NCBI GenBank assembly: GCA_002335605.1
Contig: BEDY01000004.1
Location: 682,001-746,000 of the forward strand
Source: Prillingera fragicola
Lineage: Eukaryota > Basidiomycota > Tremellomycetes > Trichosporonales > Trichosporonaceae
Length of the DNA stretch: 64,000 bases
Direction of reading: 5' to 3'
Position numbers and translations under genes: made by a program. Positions 1 through 11,446 of this stretch are shown piece by piece (position 1 is the first letter of the stretch; every line of letters begins with the position of its first letter). Under the pieces are notes generated by a model. The model did not search any database and was not told the origin of the DNA. It saw only the letters and a program-made list of their open reading frames with translations.

Positions 1-1454
1 CAGTCTCAGGCCGGTCAGGGTGAAGAGATGAGTGTGCAGCACAGACTGGAAAGACCTGGCCCAGACTTTCCAGCCATTTGGTACTGTATGTACTGTGCAG
101 TCACACAGCTCGGACCCCACCACGCATGGCTTGCAACAGCTTCTGGCGACTGGATCGGCCTAGAATGTGTCTTGCCCCTCTCTCTGTCCGTCACACTCAC
201 CCGTGTCCCCTTGGAGATTGCAGTCTCGGTCTCTGTAGTGATAAACAGATGAAGGGGTTGAAACACCCTCTACACCTCAGTGTTACTCGCAGCGCCCCCT
301 TGGCCTCCTTTAGCCTGCAGCCTGCAGCCTGGCCCATGCTCGGTGCGACACGAGGCAACACCGCTCCAAAGCCTCCGACACTGTAAACTGTGAGACGTGT
401 CTGAAAGGACGGCAGACGAGATTTCAGTAGTAACGGGCGCAACGACGTGTGTCGCGGACACAACACCCGCGCACAGGCGCACAAGGGGCAGGCGAGTGGG
501 GCGTGTGGCTGGAGTGCGTGCGCATGCGTGCAGCCTCAGAGGCAAAGTCGAGGACTGTGCGTAAGTGCGTGAGTTCAACACCGGGACACGGACCCCAATG
601 TGCGCCTCACACATTCCAGAAAGGGACGGGCACAGACCACAACAGCGAGGCGGCTGTGGATCTGTGGCCGGTGGGGTCGTTTCGCTGCGTCGCCTATGCG
701 CATGCCTGACCTGGTCGTCGCAGAAGGTGCTCGGATCCGCGGCACCATGAGTCCGCCCGTGACGTTCCTTTGAGACACGGTTTCAACATGTGGTTGTTGT
801 TCTGGGCACCACCCCTCGTCTCTGGTGCCGCCAAACAAACCAGCCTGTGTCATGCGTCTAGGCCTGTTCGACTGCGGCCGGCCATGAGCGAGCGGGGTAC
901 GAAATTTGGACTGAACAGTGCTAGCGATGCCCGCGTGACCACTGTGCACTGTGTGCCCGGCCTGCCCGGACAGGTCTAAGCAGATGATGGAACGAGCACG
1001 ACGCGTTGGGGGCGTGGCGTATGGTGATCGGGGCGTTCGCCGTCATTGTCCTAGAGCTTGGAGGGCAATAGGTGGCGCGGAACTACCAGTCAGTGCAGGT
1101 GTGTTCTGTGGATCCGTGGCTGTATCCTGTGGTCTGCGAGGAGAATCAATCAGTCTGCGGAGTGGGATGAATACTGTTCCCCTCAATGCACTACAGACAA
1201 ACGACGCACCCACAACGCCATCAACAAATCTCCAGCCCATCACAACGGGTGACGTCACTGGCAGCGTAACATTCAGGGCAATACCATGCTCTTTCCACGA
1301 GGCTTTCGCCCAACCAGGTGGAAACCGTGCCTGATTCCCCGCGTCCCCGCACACCAGCACGCATCACCATCTGTAGGACACTGCAACCACTGCAACTTGT
1401 ATCCTGTTCAACACAGCCAGCCCCTACCCGCTCCCCACCTGCTCTCTAAGCGCG
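1..1454. other. Gene-free left flank
   Basis: Short open frames occur on both strands but none shows a recognisable domain, a convincing start context or consistent splice signals. I treat the stretch as intergenic and as the 5' region of the TBC gene that starts at 1455. An exon of a gene lying mostly outside the window cannot be excluded for the first few hundred bases. Confidence 0.5.
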
Positions 1455-4098
1455 ATGGCGTTCTCCGACGCCGAGGAGTACATCTTCCCACGCCCACCCC
1501 CGCTAGACATCTGGTGAGTCGGTTCTCGAAAGCAGGCGCTAACAGAAGCGCGGCATGGGCGACGCTATTCACCGACCCGCTCCTGTCCGTCGCCAAACTC
1601 AAGGCGGCGGCGGTGGGGCCCGGCCTCGGGCGCGCAAGCGAGGACGGAGGTGTCCTCCTCCGATCTGTCTACTGGAGGGTAAGACGCTTCACCAGCGCTG
1701 CAAGCTGACCGCTAGTTCTATCACGGCCTCCTGCCGCCGCCGACGTCACTCGACCTCTTCCCGCCCGCGCTCGCCGCCAAGCGGCACACCTACGACGAGC
1801 TCCGTGAACGGTTTCTTGTCGCTCCTGACGGGCGGTGGGCGGCAGACTGCTCCGGTGGCGAAGGGTACGGCGTGTCGTCGCCCAAACCTGAAAGTTCAGG
1901 CAGCGGCGGCAGTGGCTCCGCCGGTGGATGGGACCCGTTGAGTCTGGAGAGCGAGTCGCCGTGGAAGACATGGTTTGCGCACCTCGAGCTCCGTGCCACT
2001 ATCCGCCAGGATGTGGACAGGACGTTCCCCGACATACAGTACTTTACCGCTGAGCGCGTACGGCGTGCACTCACTACGATGCTGTTTCTGTTCTCGGTGA
2101 CCAACCCGGATGTGGGGTATCGCCAGGTACGTGCGGGACAGTGAGGTGGTGCGCTGACGGGGCAGGGGATGCACGAGCTGCTAGCTGTGTGCATGATGGT
2201 CGTGGACCGGGACTCGCTCGATCCCAATGCTCTGCCCGCGCGACCACCTACGTCGCCGGCCATGTCAGCTGCGCTCGTAGCGACGCTCGACAGGCATTAC
2301 GTGGAGCACGACGCCTTTGGGCTCTTCCAGGAGCTCATGCGGCCGGCCAAGGCATTCTACGAGTGGCGAGCAGAAGAGGGACCTGTGCGTGTGTGTCCCC
2401 GCCGTGCTGACTGTTAGCCCACGCGCGGTCTCAACGCTCCACAAGCGCCGATTATTCAACGGTGCAATCACATCCATTCGCAGCTGATCCGCCGTATTGA
2501 TCCACAACTGTGGGAGAGGCTGGAGACTGAAGGTGTAGAGGCCCAGATCTGGGCAATGTGAGTACCCCAGCTGGGCGACAGCTGACGACAGACGCTGGAT
2601 CAGGCTCATCCTCACGCGCGAGCTCCCGTTCACGGATGCACTACGTCTCTGGGACGGCATCTTTGCCGAAGACGCGAGCCTGGGCATTCTAGACTTTGTC
2701 ATTGTTGCCATGCTCTTGCTCATCCGCAACGAGCTCATTGAAGGCGACTATTCGTCCATGCTTACAAACTTGTTACACTACCCGGCACCGTCGGTTGCAT
2801 ACCCCTTCAACTCGTCGCTCATTCTCGCACAAGCAAAGTATCTCCGGGAGAACATTTCTGCTGCAGCTGGTGTGGGTGTCGTGCTGCAGAACCAGGAGCA
2901 TCTCGGTGTACGTGCTGCTGGTGGAGGTGAGAGGCAGTCTACCGATGACGACGACGTGCCGTCACCTGGTGGGTGGCCATTTGGCCGCAACACACCACCG
3001 ATTCGCACTGCCTCGGGCCGCAAGATCAAGGGTGGCCTTGCGGCTGGCCTATTCGAGCGGGCTCAGAAAGCGGGCCTCGACAAGGCTTTTCTGTCAACTG
3101 TGGCCGATCTGCGGAGCAGTCTCCCAGACGCCTCGTCATACTTGTCAAGCTGGCAAGCCCCGAGTCGGGAGAACTCACCGGCATTCTCATCGATCCCGAC
3201 CAACACCATGTCTCTCCCTCCGCGTGCCCCGCTCCAGCCACAAGCATCTGGCAGCAGCACCGCGTCGATCAAGAGCGTCCTCGACGCCGAGCGACAGGTC
3301 GCTGAAGTCCGTCTCGCCATGGTGGGGATGGGCAAAGCGATGAGCGAGTGGCTCGAGGTGCTGCGCGCAGGGGCTGGCCCCGATAACGTCGAAGCATTGT
3401 CCGGTCTCGACAGTGTGCGGGACAGCTTGCTAGGCGCCGCGGGTGGCGATGTTGACGACCTCGTGCAGCGCTGGGCATGGAATGAGGTCACGAGCGCAAG
3501 CCGGCCTTCGTCCACTGCGCCGACACCAGTGCACACTACGTCCATCCCCACCCCCCCCCCCCGGACAAGCTCCATCCCCACACCGCCGATGCCTGTGACA
3601 GCCTCCGCACCCAAGACACCAAGGACGCCGACGTCGACGTCTGTTGAGCCCGACACGCCCAAGGCCACACCCAAGGCGCCAAGTCCCTCTACTTTTGCGC
3701 CGTCACCCATCTACCCGTCGCAGCTGTCTCCTACACCTGGGGCCTTTGGTTCTGCCCACGGTGCTTCTTCGTCCAAACCTCCAATCTTTCTGGCCACCCG
3801 CGCGGACAAGCCCGCAGCGACCCTCTCGCGCGTTCCACCGCGCAAGGCCGGCACGGGCCAAACACCGCCCACCCAAGCTGCAACACTGACACGCGACGCC
3901 TATCCATCCAACCCGCTGTCGCCACCAGCCCAGTCACCATCCCCGCCGGCCTTGCCCGGTGGTTCGAACGGGGACATGCCCATGGATCCCCTCGCTGGCC
4001 TGGGGGTGAGCAGCTCGGGCATGGCGGACCGGCGCGACAAGCGGCGATCAGTCATAAATGCCGCCGTCGGCATGGACCCCTTAGGAGTAGGCAGTTAG
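1455..4098 (+). CDS. TBC-domain Rab GTPase-activating protein, TBC1D5-like
   Basis: Six exons give about 821 aa: 1455-1513, 1549-1678, 1716-2126, 2166-2384, 2418-2557 and 2592-4098. The TBC domain spans roughly residues 60-340. It carries the IxxDxxR arginine-finger motif (IRQDVDRTFPD, Arg165) and the YxQG glutamine finger (YRQ/GMHE, Gln200), the latter split exactly by intron 3. The sequence LLFLFSVTNPD..YRQGMHELLA resembles TBC1D5, which acts on Rab7 in retromer and autophagy traffic; this assignment is by resemblance to the family. The last 450 residues are Pro/Ser/Thr-rich and probably disordered, with only a short possible helix near residue 560. The splice choice at 1549 is the least certain, since an acceptor three bases earlier gives a stop. 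The protein should act in the cytosol or on endosomes by stimulating GTP hydrolysis on a Rab. Confidence 0.85.
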
Positions 4099-4635
4099 TG
4101 GCGTCCATGCATTGTATCGATTATCCGTGTAACGTGTCGCTGTGTCAGCCAGAGATGGCCGCGTGTATCGTCGTGTCGCCGTCGGGCTCAGCGTGGCCGG
4201 CGTGGGCCGCGCGGTCTCGGCGCCGTGTCCGGTGTCGGTGTGGATGCTCGGTGATCAAGTGGAGGTGGAGGTGGATTGAGCTAGAATATCCTAGCACAAT
4301 GTGGAATGCACGTGGCACCACGTGGCCCGACGGCCTGGGCTGTGGGTCCATGACGACATTGGCTGCGAGCGTCTTCCACTGACATCTTGTTGCATCCACC
4401 TTTGTAATGGCAGCAATGTGCATGTGCATGTGCTTATGCAGCGCTGACGCAGGTCTCTCTTCTTGCCGCAGCTCGGGAGAGCGGGCAGCATGTACATTTC
4501 ATCTATAAAGGCTAGACTCTCACCTCCGTCACATCTCTTCCTCATCATCTCATCAGTCTCTCTACACTTTCCCACACTTCCACCCCACCTCCACTAGCCG
4601 GCTCCACACCCAGGACACTCTACACGACAACCACA
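4099..4635. other. Intergenic region between the TBC and BAG genes
   Basis: About 540 bases with no supported gene. It holds the 3' end of the TBC gene and the promoter of the BAG gene, including a TATA box and a CT-rich leader just before the start codon. Confidence 0.6.
4504..4509 (+). promoter_or_regulatory. TATA box for the BAG-domain gene
   Basis: TATAAA lies 127 bases upstream of the ATG at 4636 and is followed by a pyrimidine-rich leader. This is a sequence match only. Confidence 0.5.
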
Positions 4636-7149
4636 ATGTCCCAGTACACCGGCACCCCCTTTTATGCCCAGCAGGGCGCCCAGTCCGCTCAGAGCGACTA
4701 TGCCCAGCTCGCCCAGGAAGAGCAGATGGCGCTAGCCTACCTCCGCTCAGTCCAGCGCCGCCGCGAGGCCGCCGAAGCCGCCGCCGCCCTCGAGGCACGG
4801 CAACGCGCGCACGCCGAGCAGCAGCGTGCTGCCGCTCTCCGCGCCGCCGCCCAGCGCCAGCAGCAGCTCCAGGCCGCCGCCCGCCGCGAGCGCGCAATCC
4901 GCGACACCCTTGAGCGTGAGCGTGAGCGCGAGCAGGCCCTCGCTGCGGCGATCCAGCAGCGCCGCGCCGAGGCTATCCAAAAGGCCTGTGCCTCTGAGCA
5001 GCGGAGGCAGCAGGCCGCCGCCCAGGCGTACCAGCGTGAGATGGCGCAGCAGCGCCAGCGCCAGCAGATGCTCCAGCAGAAGCGGGAGCAGCAGCAGATG
5101 CTCTCCCAGCAGCACGCCCAGCGGACCCAGCAGCAGCAGCAGCAGCGCCAGCAGATCTCGGACCAGCTCGCCGGCCAGCAGGCCCAGCTCCAGGCCCAGC
5201 TCCAGGCCCAGGCCGAGCAGCAGCGCGCCCAGCGCGGCCCCGCCAACGACGACGACATTGACGGCCTCAACGCCCTCCTCGCATCCATGTTCGGCCTCGA
5301 GCTCCAGCCAGGCTGCATGAGCCACCCCGCGGCCCGCCCCGCCGCCGCAGCCGACAAGACGGCCGCCACCTCGGTTTCGACCGGCGCTACCGCCGCCCCC
5401 GCTGGCGCATCTTTAGCAGGGCCACACCCCGCCGCGCCGCAGTCGACGACGCCGCTCGCGCCCCCTCCCCAGGAGAGCGGTTGGCTCGACACCAAGGCCT
5501 CGCATGTCGGTACGCAGCAGCAGGCCGCCCCCGAGGGTGGATGGCTCGACACCAAGGCTTCGCATGTCGCTTCGGCCCCTGCCCAGCAGCCCGCCGCCTC
5601 GGCCTCCGCCCAGCAGCCTGCCGCCTCGGCTCCTGCCCAGAAGAAGGCTCTCAGCGGCTCCCACACCCCCAAGACCCCCGCTGAAGGCGACGTCGACGCC
5701 GCGTTCCCTCCCGAGCTCAACGCGCTTCTCAACCAGTTCCTCGGTCTTCACGTCGACCCCGCCGCCGCGGGCGAGAAGGGTTCTGCTTCCGGAGCCGGCG
5801 CTGAGCAGCTGGTCGGCAACGCTGTCCAGGACCTGAACGCTTTGCTCGGCCAGTACGGCCTCGAGTTTATCCCCGACGACGACGCCAGTCGCGCGATCGA
5901 GGAGCGCCGCAGCCAGGCCGGTACCCCGGGTTCGTCTGCTAAGACTCCCGCTCTCGACCAGCAGCAATCGTCCACCACCGCTTCGCCTGTGGCCAAGACT
6001 GCCCCCGTTCCCATTTCTCAGGACGCCGCCGTCGGCTCGCATGCCTCGGCGCCCGCTTCCGGCGCCGACGTGCACGCCACGGCCACCAAGCCCCAGGCTA
6101 CTCCGCAGGAGCAGCGCCGCAAGGGCCCCGACCCCGAGGACACGCCGTTCACCTCGACGCTGTTCAACCTGCACACCATCCCGCCCCACATGCGCGATGT
6201 GCTGAGCCACGTCGAAGAGGCCTTTGCTCAGGAGTCGGACGATGACGAGCCCGCCGTTCCCGTTGCTGGTCAGAAATACGCCCCTCCCGCTGGTGCTCCT
6301 CCCCCCGCCGCCGTCGCTTCTGCCAACAAGGCTGCCGCGCCCGCCGCCGCCGTGGCTGTCGCTGGCGCCGCGGTCGCTGCCGGTGCCGGAGCTGATGCCT
6401 CCCACGACGGTGTGGCCAAGACCGCCCCCGTCCCGATTTCGCAGGACGCGGCCATTGGCTCGCACGCCACCACCACGCACCCGGGCACGCACGCGCCCGT
6501 GTCCATCAGCACTGCCTCGGCCGCCAAGGCGCTCGACGCCGACCTCGCCGGCCCGCACGCTACTGGTCCTGCCCAGCCGCCGCTCACTGGTGCCACCGGC
6601 ACGACTGAGCAGCTGACCGGCAGACACCACCGCAAGGCGCGCAAGGAAAAGCGCCAGCTCAAGGCCCAGCGCGCCGAGGCCCTCAACCCGGCCTTTGCTC
6701 CGCGCGACAAGACCGAGACTGTCTCTGAAGAGCCGTCCTCTCCCGAGGCCAAGGCTGCTATCGCCGAGCTGCAAAAGCTCGACGACCAGCTCGCCGCCCT
6801 CAACAGCCAGTTCACCTTCCCGACCAACCTGGGCTTTGCCGAGTCGCGCCCGGACGGCTCCCATCCCGCACTGCTGTTCAACAGGACCAACTCGACGTAC
6901 CACGCGCAGGCGCACGCGCTCATGCAGCTGCTGCTCGCGGCTGACGGCGTGCAGTCTGGCGGCGACCGCGCCGTGCGCCACCGCCGCAAGGACTTTGTGC
7001 GCCGCGTAGAGCAGGAGCTGCAAAAGCTCGAGTCGCAGCGGGACGACCGCTGGGACGACATTCGTCGCCGCCGTGACGAGGGCGAGAGCGATGGCGAGGA
7101 CATGTATGTCCCCAGCTCGAGTGACACCGAGCACACCTCGCGGGTCTGA
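4636..7149 (+). CDS. Large BAG-domain protein, Hsp70 nucleotide-exchange cochaperone
   Basis: A single exon of 837 aa. Residues about 15-200 are extremely Gln/Ala/Arg/Glu-rich and should form a long coiled coil. The middle is low-complexity Ala/Pro/Ser sequence holding duplicated modules: GWLDTKASHV occurs twice (near residues 281 and 301) and KTAPVPISQDAA twice (near 454 and 595). The C-terminus, about residues 745-802, has the helical pattern of a fungal BAG domain (HAQAHALMQLLLAADGV, then RRKDFVRRVEQELQKLE). BAG domains bind the Hsp70 ATPase domain and speed ADP release. The family match is by pattern and is good for the C-terminus; no function is claimed for the long N-terminal region. 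The ATG at 4636 sits in a good context (CACAATG). The length is well above that of most BAG proteins. Confidence 0.8.
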   Translation: MSQYTGTPFYAQQGAQSAQSDYAQLAQEEQMALAYLRSVQRRREAAEAAAALEARQRAHAEQQRAAALRAAAQRQQQLQAAARRERAIRDTLEREREREQALAAAIQQRRAEAIQKACASEQRRQQAAAQAYQREMAQQRQRQQMLQQKREQQQMLSQQHAQRTQQQQQQRQQISDQLAGQQAQLQAQLQAQAEQQRAQRGPANDDDIDGLNALLASMFGLELQPGCMSHPAARPAAAADKTAATSVSTGATAAPAGASLAGPHPAAPQSTTPLAPPPQESGWLDTKASHVGTQQQAAPEGGWLDTKASHVASAPAQQPAASASAQQPAASAPAQKKALSGSHTPKTPAEGDVDAAFPPELNALLNQFLGLHVDPAAAGEKGSASGAGAEQLVGNAVQDLNALLGQYGLEFIPDDDASRAIEERRSQAGTPGSSAKTPALDQQQSSTTASPVAKTAPVPISQDAAVGSHASAPASGADVHATATKPQATPQEQRRKGPDPEDTPFTSTLFNLHTIPPHMRDVLSHVEEAFAQESDDDEPAVPVAGQKYAPPAGAPPPAAVASANKAAAPAAAVAVAGAAVAAGAGADASHDGVAKTAPVPISQDAAIGSHATTTHPGTHAPVSISTASAAKALDADLAGPHATGPAQPPLTGATGTTEQLTGRHHRKARKEKRQLKAQRAEALNPAFAPRDKTETVSEEPSSPEAKAAIAELQKLDDQLAALNSQFTFPTNLGFAESRPDGSHPALLFNRTNSTYHAQAHALMQLLLAADGVQSGGDRAVRHRRKDFVRRVEQELQKLESQRDDRWDDIRRRRDEGESDGEDMYVPSSSDTEHTSRV

Positions 7150-8123
7150 GGAGGGAAGAAGTGGTACCATTGCAATTGAGTCAAAAGCATAAAACACGCA
7201 TTAAAAGCATTGTAGCAGATTTTGTAGATTCTTGATGAGATAATAGACTCGTTTCCACTTGTGTGCAGTTCTTGTTCATTGGTACTTGCTGATACATGTG
7301 CCACTCCACGATTTAACGGCTCGTCTCCCTCTGTCCACAGCCTAAGATAATGACTTCTCTCTCTCGTTATGCAGCCCAGTAACACCCACTGAACACAGCG
7401 AAGTAGGTGCAGACTCGGCCTCCTCGGCGCACAGCACAGAGTACCCCGAAATCACGCCCACGACTCAAACGCCGGCGGCTTCACGTCACAACCCCTACAC
7501 CCCCACGCCAAAGTTAAAGAGCAGTGCAAACCGAATACCCCGTGCATGTTCCGGCATACCGCTAGTCAGCTGCACACGCCGTAAGCAGCTGGTCCGACGC
7601 CGACGCCGCACATGTCCGTCAGGCACGACATGGTGGAGCTGCCACTCCACTCTTGGCATTGTGTACGACTTTGCGTCATTAGCGCTAGGTTGTTTTGGTC
7701 GCTGTATCACCCACTGGCCACTTGAGGATTGCTTTACGGGGTTTGCTGGAGCAACCTTGGCTGGTGCTTGACATAAGGTGCTTCGGCATGTGCGTTCATT
7801 GGCACTCAAAAGTCAAAGCTACCTCCGCTGGTGGTCCCACCCTTCGGCGCGAGATGAGGACAAGCCTATACGACGTGTGTTCGCACAAGTCCTCTCCTTG
7901 GGTAAGCATTAGCCCATAAGCATAGATCATGTGCCGAAATGTTTAGGCATGTGCAGCTATCGATGCCGTGCGCATGCCGAGGCACATCCACTACTGCTCA
8001 CTAGCCTCCACTGCCTCGCGATGCTTGGCAACGAGGAGTGTGGTCTGCGGGGGCCAACAGCGGTGAGAGTAACATATAAGCAGGACTCCTCACAGCGTTC
8101 TCCGCTCCACACAATCAACAATC
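7150..8123. other. Intergenic region of nearly 1 kb
   Basis: No supported gene. The first 50 bases are A/T-rich and fit a 3' end of the BAG gene. The right end carries the promoter of the gene at 8124. Confidence 0.55.
8075..8080 (+). promoter_or_regulatory. TATA-like box for the gene at 8124
   Basis: TATAAG lies 44 bases upstream of the ATG at 8124. The spacing suggests a very short leader. Confidence 0.4.
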
Positions 8124-8972
8124 ATGTCACAATATCCAGTCCTCCCCCCGCTGCTCGTCAACTGCTCGGCGCCGCACAACGAGACCCTCATGGCGACGTG
8201 CTGCGGCAAGGGCAACAGCTCGACCTCGGCGGATCTGCGATTCGACTTTTGCGTGACCCAAAACGAGACGCACTTTGGGACCTGTCTGGCTCAAAACGGC
8301 GTGGCCGGCGCTCACTCGTGTGAGGGGCCGGGTGATCCCGAATCCTTCAAGATATTCGAACAGCTCGACGCCTCGGCGTCGGCGTCCTCCCCCGGTCCGG
8401 CCGCCACGGGGTCTCCCAACTCTTCAACCCGGGGTGTTAACCTTGGGCCACTCTCGTTGTTCCTCCTCGGACTCGCCTTCCTGGCCGGCGTCCAGGCTGC
8501 CGTCGTGCGTGCCCCGGCCGAGTCGCTCGCCACCCGCGAGGACAAGCCGACGTGCAAAGACTTTCAGGCAAGCGAGCAGTCCAGGTGGGACTTTGGTGCT
8601 AGCCTTCCTTCAAAGAGGGTCTCGCAAAACCACGACTGCCAGGTGAATGGCTATCCCTACTGCATGATTACCTCGAGGTACCAGAAGGAGGCCTCCTGGG
8701 ATATGGCTTGGGACGTGGACGGCGCCACTGCCGAGGTCGACCCGGCAAAGCTGCTCGACCTCCTGGGCGCCGACTATGTGAAATCAGTGTCCTCCCGCGT
8801 CGCTGGAGGATACAGCGTTCCACTGGGCCAGCAAGGGTTTCTCGCCGTGTCGCCCAGGGCGGTAAAGGTCTTTGGCACGTACAAGGACTGTAGTGATGGA
8901 AAGGAGTACGAGGGCTCGGCGACTGTGCCAAAGAAGAATGGCGTCACGCCCAACGTTGTGATGACGGGCTGA
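8124..8972 (+). CDS. Unrecognised single-pass or secreted protein, 282 aa
   Basis: One exon with no family I recognise. The first 75 residues are Cys-rich (Cys at about 14, 26, 27, 43, 54 and 66) with several N-x-S/T sequons but no N-terminal signal peptide. A Ser/Pro/Gly-rich linker follows. Residues about 112-131 (LGPLSLFLLGLAFLAGVQAA) form a hydrophobic stretch ending in a signal-peptidase-like VQA/A site. The remaining 150 residues have Cys at 144, 171, 178 and 239 and look extracellular. The internal segment could be a membrane anchor with the Cys-rich N-terminus on one side, or an internal signal sequence whose cleavage frees the C-terminal domain. A TATA box and the start context support the ATG at 8124. 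Confidence 0.6.
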   Translation: MSQYPVLPPLLVNCSAPHNETLMATCCGKGNSSTSADLRFDFCVTQNETHFGTCLAQNGVAGAHSCEGPGDPESFKIFEQLDASASASSPGPAATGSPNSSTRGVNLGPLSLFLLGLAFLAGVQAAVVRAPAESLATREDKPTCKDFQASEQSRWDFGASLPSKRVSQNHDCQVNGYPYCMITSRYQKEASWDMAWDVDGATAEVDPAKLLDLLGADYVKSVSSRVAGGYSVPLGQQGFLAVSPRAVKVFGTYKDCSDGKEYEGSATVPKKNGVTPNVVMTG

Positions 8973-9548
8973 CAGCGGTGACGATATTGTAGCAGTATAG
9001 CATTATGGACAAAGTACAGAAGCAGCCCACTCGCTAAACTGCAAGAGGTACGCTTGGCCGGCTGCCGCACATGTCCCGGAGAGACTCCGACAATACGACG
9101 AGACATGATGTGGCCTCCTCTTTCTTCGGTTCAAGTTGGTGTTCCCCATCCCGTTATCCGAGAATAGTCCAGCGGCATGCTCTGCGGCTCCAGTCCGGAT
9201 CCGAAAGATGGGCTCGAGAGTGGAGGAAAAGTGGAGCAAAGAGCAACTTTGCAGTAGCGAGACTGTGGAGGCACGCTTGTGGGGATGTGGAGGACACCCC
9301 ATCCGGAGTTAGTCCGAGGAATCCGCATGCCGGGGATACTCCGTCTTGTTACCCTCCACATGCTCTTGATGGCGGGCTCGTACCTTCGCTTGCATCCCCA
9401 GCCTCGACGTCGACGTCCCCAGCAATCCATCCCGGCAAGGTATAAGAGGCGGCACTCTCAAGGCAATCCCCCCCCCCCATCTTCACATCTCCTCCTCTCA
9501 CAGCACTCATCTACTCCTCTCACAGCACTCACCAAAACACTCATCACA
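8973..9548. other. Intergenic region upstream of the aldo/keto reductase
   Basis: No gene is supported. The right end has a TATA-like box, a run of ten C near 9468-9478 and a CT-rich leader with the repeated word CTCACAGCACTCA. Confidence 0.55.
9441..9446 (+). promoter_or_regulatory. TATA-like box for the aldo/keto reductase gene
   Basis: TATAAG lies 108 bases upstream of the ATG at 9549, followed by a C-run and a pyrimidine-rich leader. Confidence 0.45.
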
Positions 9549-10689
9549 ATGGTCAAGACTCTCAAGTTCCAGGACATTGATGTCCCCGTCCCCGGCTTTG
9601 GGTGAGCCATCTTGCTCTGTTCACACGAGCGCTTCCACTGACAACGCTTCAGTGCCATGGGCTTCTCGATGGCCTACGGACCCGCCGACGACAAGGTCTC
9701 GGCAGAGACTCTCAAGACTGCCCTCGACCTCGGCTGCACCTTCTGGGACACTGCCGTCGTGTATGGCAAGGGCCATAACGAGTCGCTCATTGGCGAGTTT
9801 TTGCAGAAGAACAACTGCCGCGACAAGGTCTTTATTGCCTCCAAGTGTGGCTTTGACGTGAGTGCTCCCATGGCCAAAGGGAAGGCAGACTGACAGGACA
9901 GTGCATTGGCGACACTTCGAAAGCCCTCGGCACCCAGAGCAACACTCCCGAGCACATCGCTACCTACATTGAGGGCTCCAAGGAGCGTCTCGGCTCTTAC
10001 CCCGACCTGTACTACCTGCACCGAATCGACCCCAGGACTCCCCTCGAGGAGTCGATCCCCGCCCTCCAGAAGCTCAAGGAGCAGGGCAAGACCAAGTACA
10101 TTGGCATCAGCGAGTGCTCAGCCGCGACTCTGCGCAAGGCATGTTCGAGTGAGTTGATCCTACAGTCCTCACGACGAGTGTGACACAGTAGCTAACGCCT
10201 CCAGTCGCGCACATTGACGCGCTCCAGATCGAATACTCGCCCTGGTTCACCGACCACGAGGAGAACGGCCTGATCGACGCCGCCCGCGAGCTCGGCGTCA
10301 CCATCATCGCCTACTCACCCCTCGGCAAGGGTATCCTCTCGGGAGCCTACCGAAACGCTGATGACTTCCCCGAGGGCGACATCCGCCGCACGATCCCCAG
10401 GTTCAACAAGGAGAACATGCCCAAGAACCTGCGTATTGTCGACGAGTTTGAGAAGCTCGCCGCAAAGAAGGGCTGCACTTCGGGCCAGCTTGCGCTCGCT
10501 TGGGTCATGGCCCAGGGAGCGATCCCTATTCCCGGTACCAAGAGTGGCAAGCGTGTTCAAGAGAACTTTGCCGCCGCCAACGTCGACTTGGATGAGGCTG
10601 AGCTGGTCGAGCTCCGCAAGCTTATCGAGGACGCCAAGCCTGTTGGTGCGCGCTACAACGAGGCGACCCTCGCCATGACCGGAAAGTAG
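9549..10689 (+). CDS. Aldo/keto reductase
   Basis: Four exons (9549-9601, 9653-9857, 9902-10148, 10205-10689) give 329 aa, the usual family length. The AKR catalytic tetrad is complete: Asp50 and Tyr55 (FWDTAVVYG), Lys82 (SKCGF) and His126 (YYLHR). C-terminal motifs [14 protein letters not shown] and AWVMAQG match the NADP(H)-binding end of AKR13-type fungal and bacterial reductases. These enzymes reduce carbonyls with NADPH in the cytosol; the substrate cannot be read from sequence. All introns are GT-AG and 44-56 nt, and the frame is continuous across each junction. Its neighbour, a DsbA/FrnE-like gene, faces the same way, which allows but does not prove a shared redox role. Confidence 0.93.
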
Positions 10690-11446
10690 AACAGCAGATG
10701 GGAAGTGTAAAAGTGAAGGGATGTAACTTGGTTGTCTGAATGACTTTGAAGGTGCAAGGGTACCACTGCACTCACTGGCTGAGTGATTGATTCGCATTGA
10801 CGTCAACACCGCACCCAGAGTTTGCTTATCGCTCTGCACGTGGCATGCATCCGCTGCGCCATGTTCCACCGACGTCTAGAGCACACAGTCTACCCTAGTG
10901 GCAGAGCTCTTAGAACTGTCATCAACTCAGATTCTGGGGTGACAAACCAGGACTGACCACGCTTTCCACTGCAGCGGTTCACGGCGAATCTCTCGTCAGC
11001 ACCGGCTGAACACGATGCCTGAATTTCTCGCACTCTGCACGTCCTGACTCGCACGCGCTCTCGCCCGGTCATAGATTAGATTGTGTGCATGCTGTGTAAT
11101 CAACTCTAGAAAATGGTTTATCAGCAGAAGACAGGCACGATGCAACAATGCTGACAAGACGGCAGTGGAATCTTCGAGCCCGGCTGAATCAGTGTCGGCA
11201 AATCTTCCCAGACCACTTTTGAGTGGGTAGGCTGATTCATCGGGGATCGGCCATCGGTAAATCCTCTACACCGGCTAATCTTTGCATGTCATACATCTCG
11301 CCATTGCATCGAGTATAAAAGTACAGTGCCCAAGAGCAATGCATCGGTATCTCTACTACTTTATCACTGCTCTCTCTCTCATCACCGCACTCGCAATCTA
11401 CTCTCCACCCACAATCATCACCACCAACCAGCAAAACTCAGACACC
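10690..11446. other. Intergenic region upstream of the DsbA/FrnE-like gene
   Basis: About 750 bases with no supported gene. It carries a strong TATA box near the right end and otherwise shows nothing recognisable. Confidence 0.55.
11314..11320 (+). promoter_or_regulatory. TATA box for the DsbA/FrnE-like gene
   Basis: TATAAAA lies 133 bases upstream of the ATG at 11447 and is the best TATA match seen in the window. Confidence 0.5.

Noticed and set aside
270..949. Open frames on both strands in the left flank
   Set aside because: No domain, no splice signals that extend them and no sensible composition.
4737..5732. 331-aa minus-strand frame rich in Cys, Trp and Ala
   Set aside because: Complement of the CAG/GCC-rich coiled-coil coding region; the composition is an artefact of reading CAG repeats backwards.
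5413..7197. 594-aa open frame antisense to the BAG-domain gene
   Set aside because: It mirrors GC-rich, low-complexity sequence on the other strand, its product is a Gly/Arg/Leu/Val-rich shadow with no domain, and the plus-strand frame has a clear family match.
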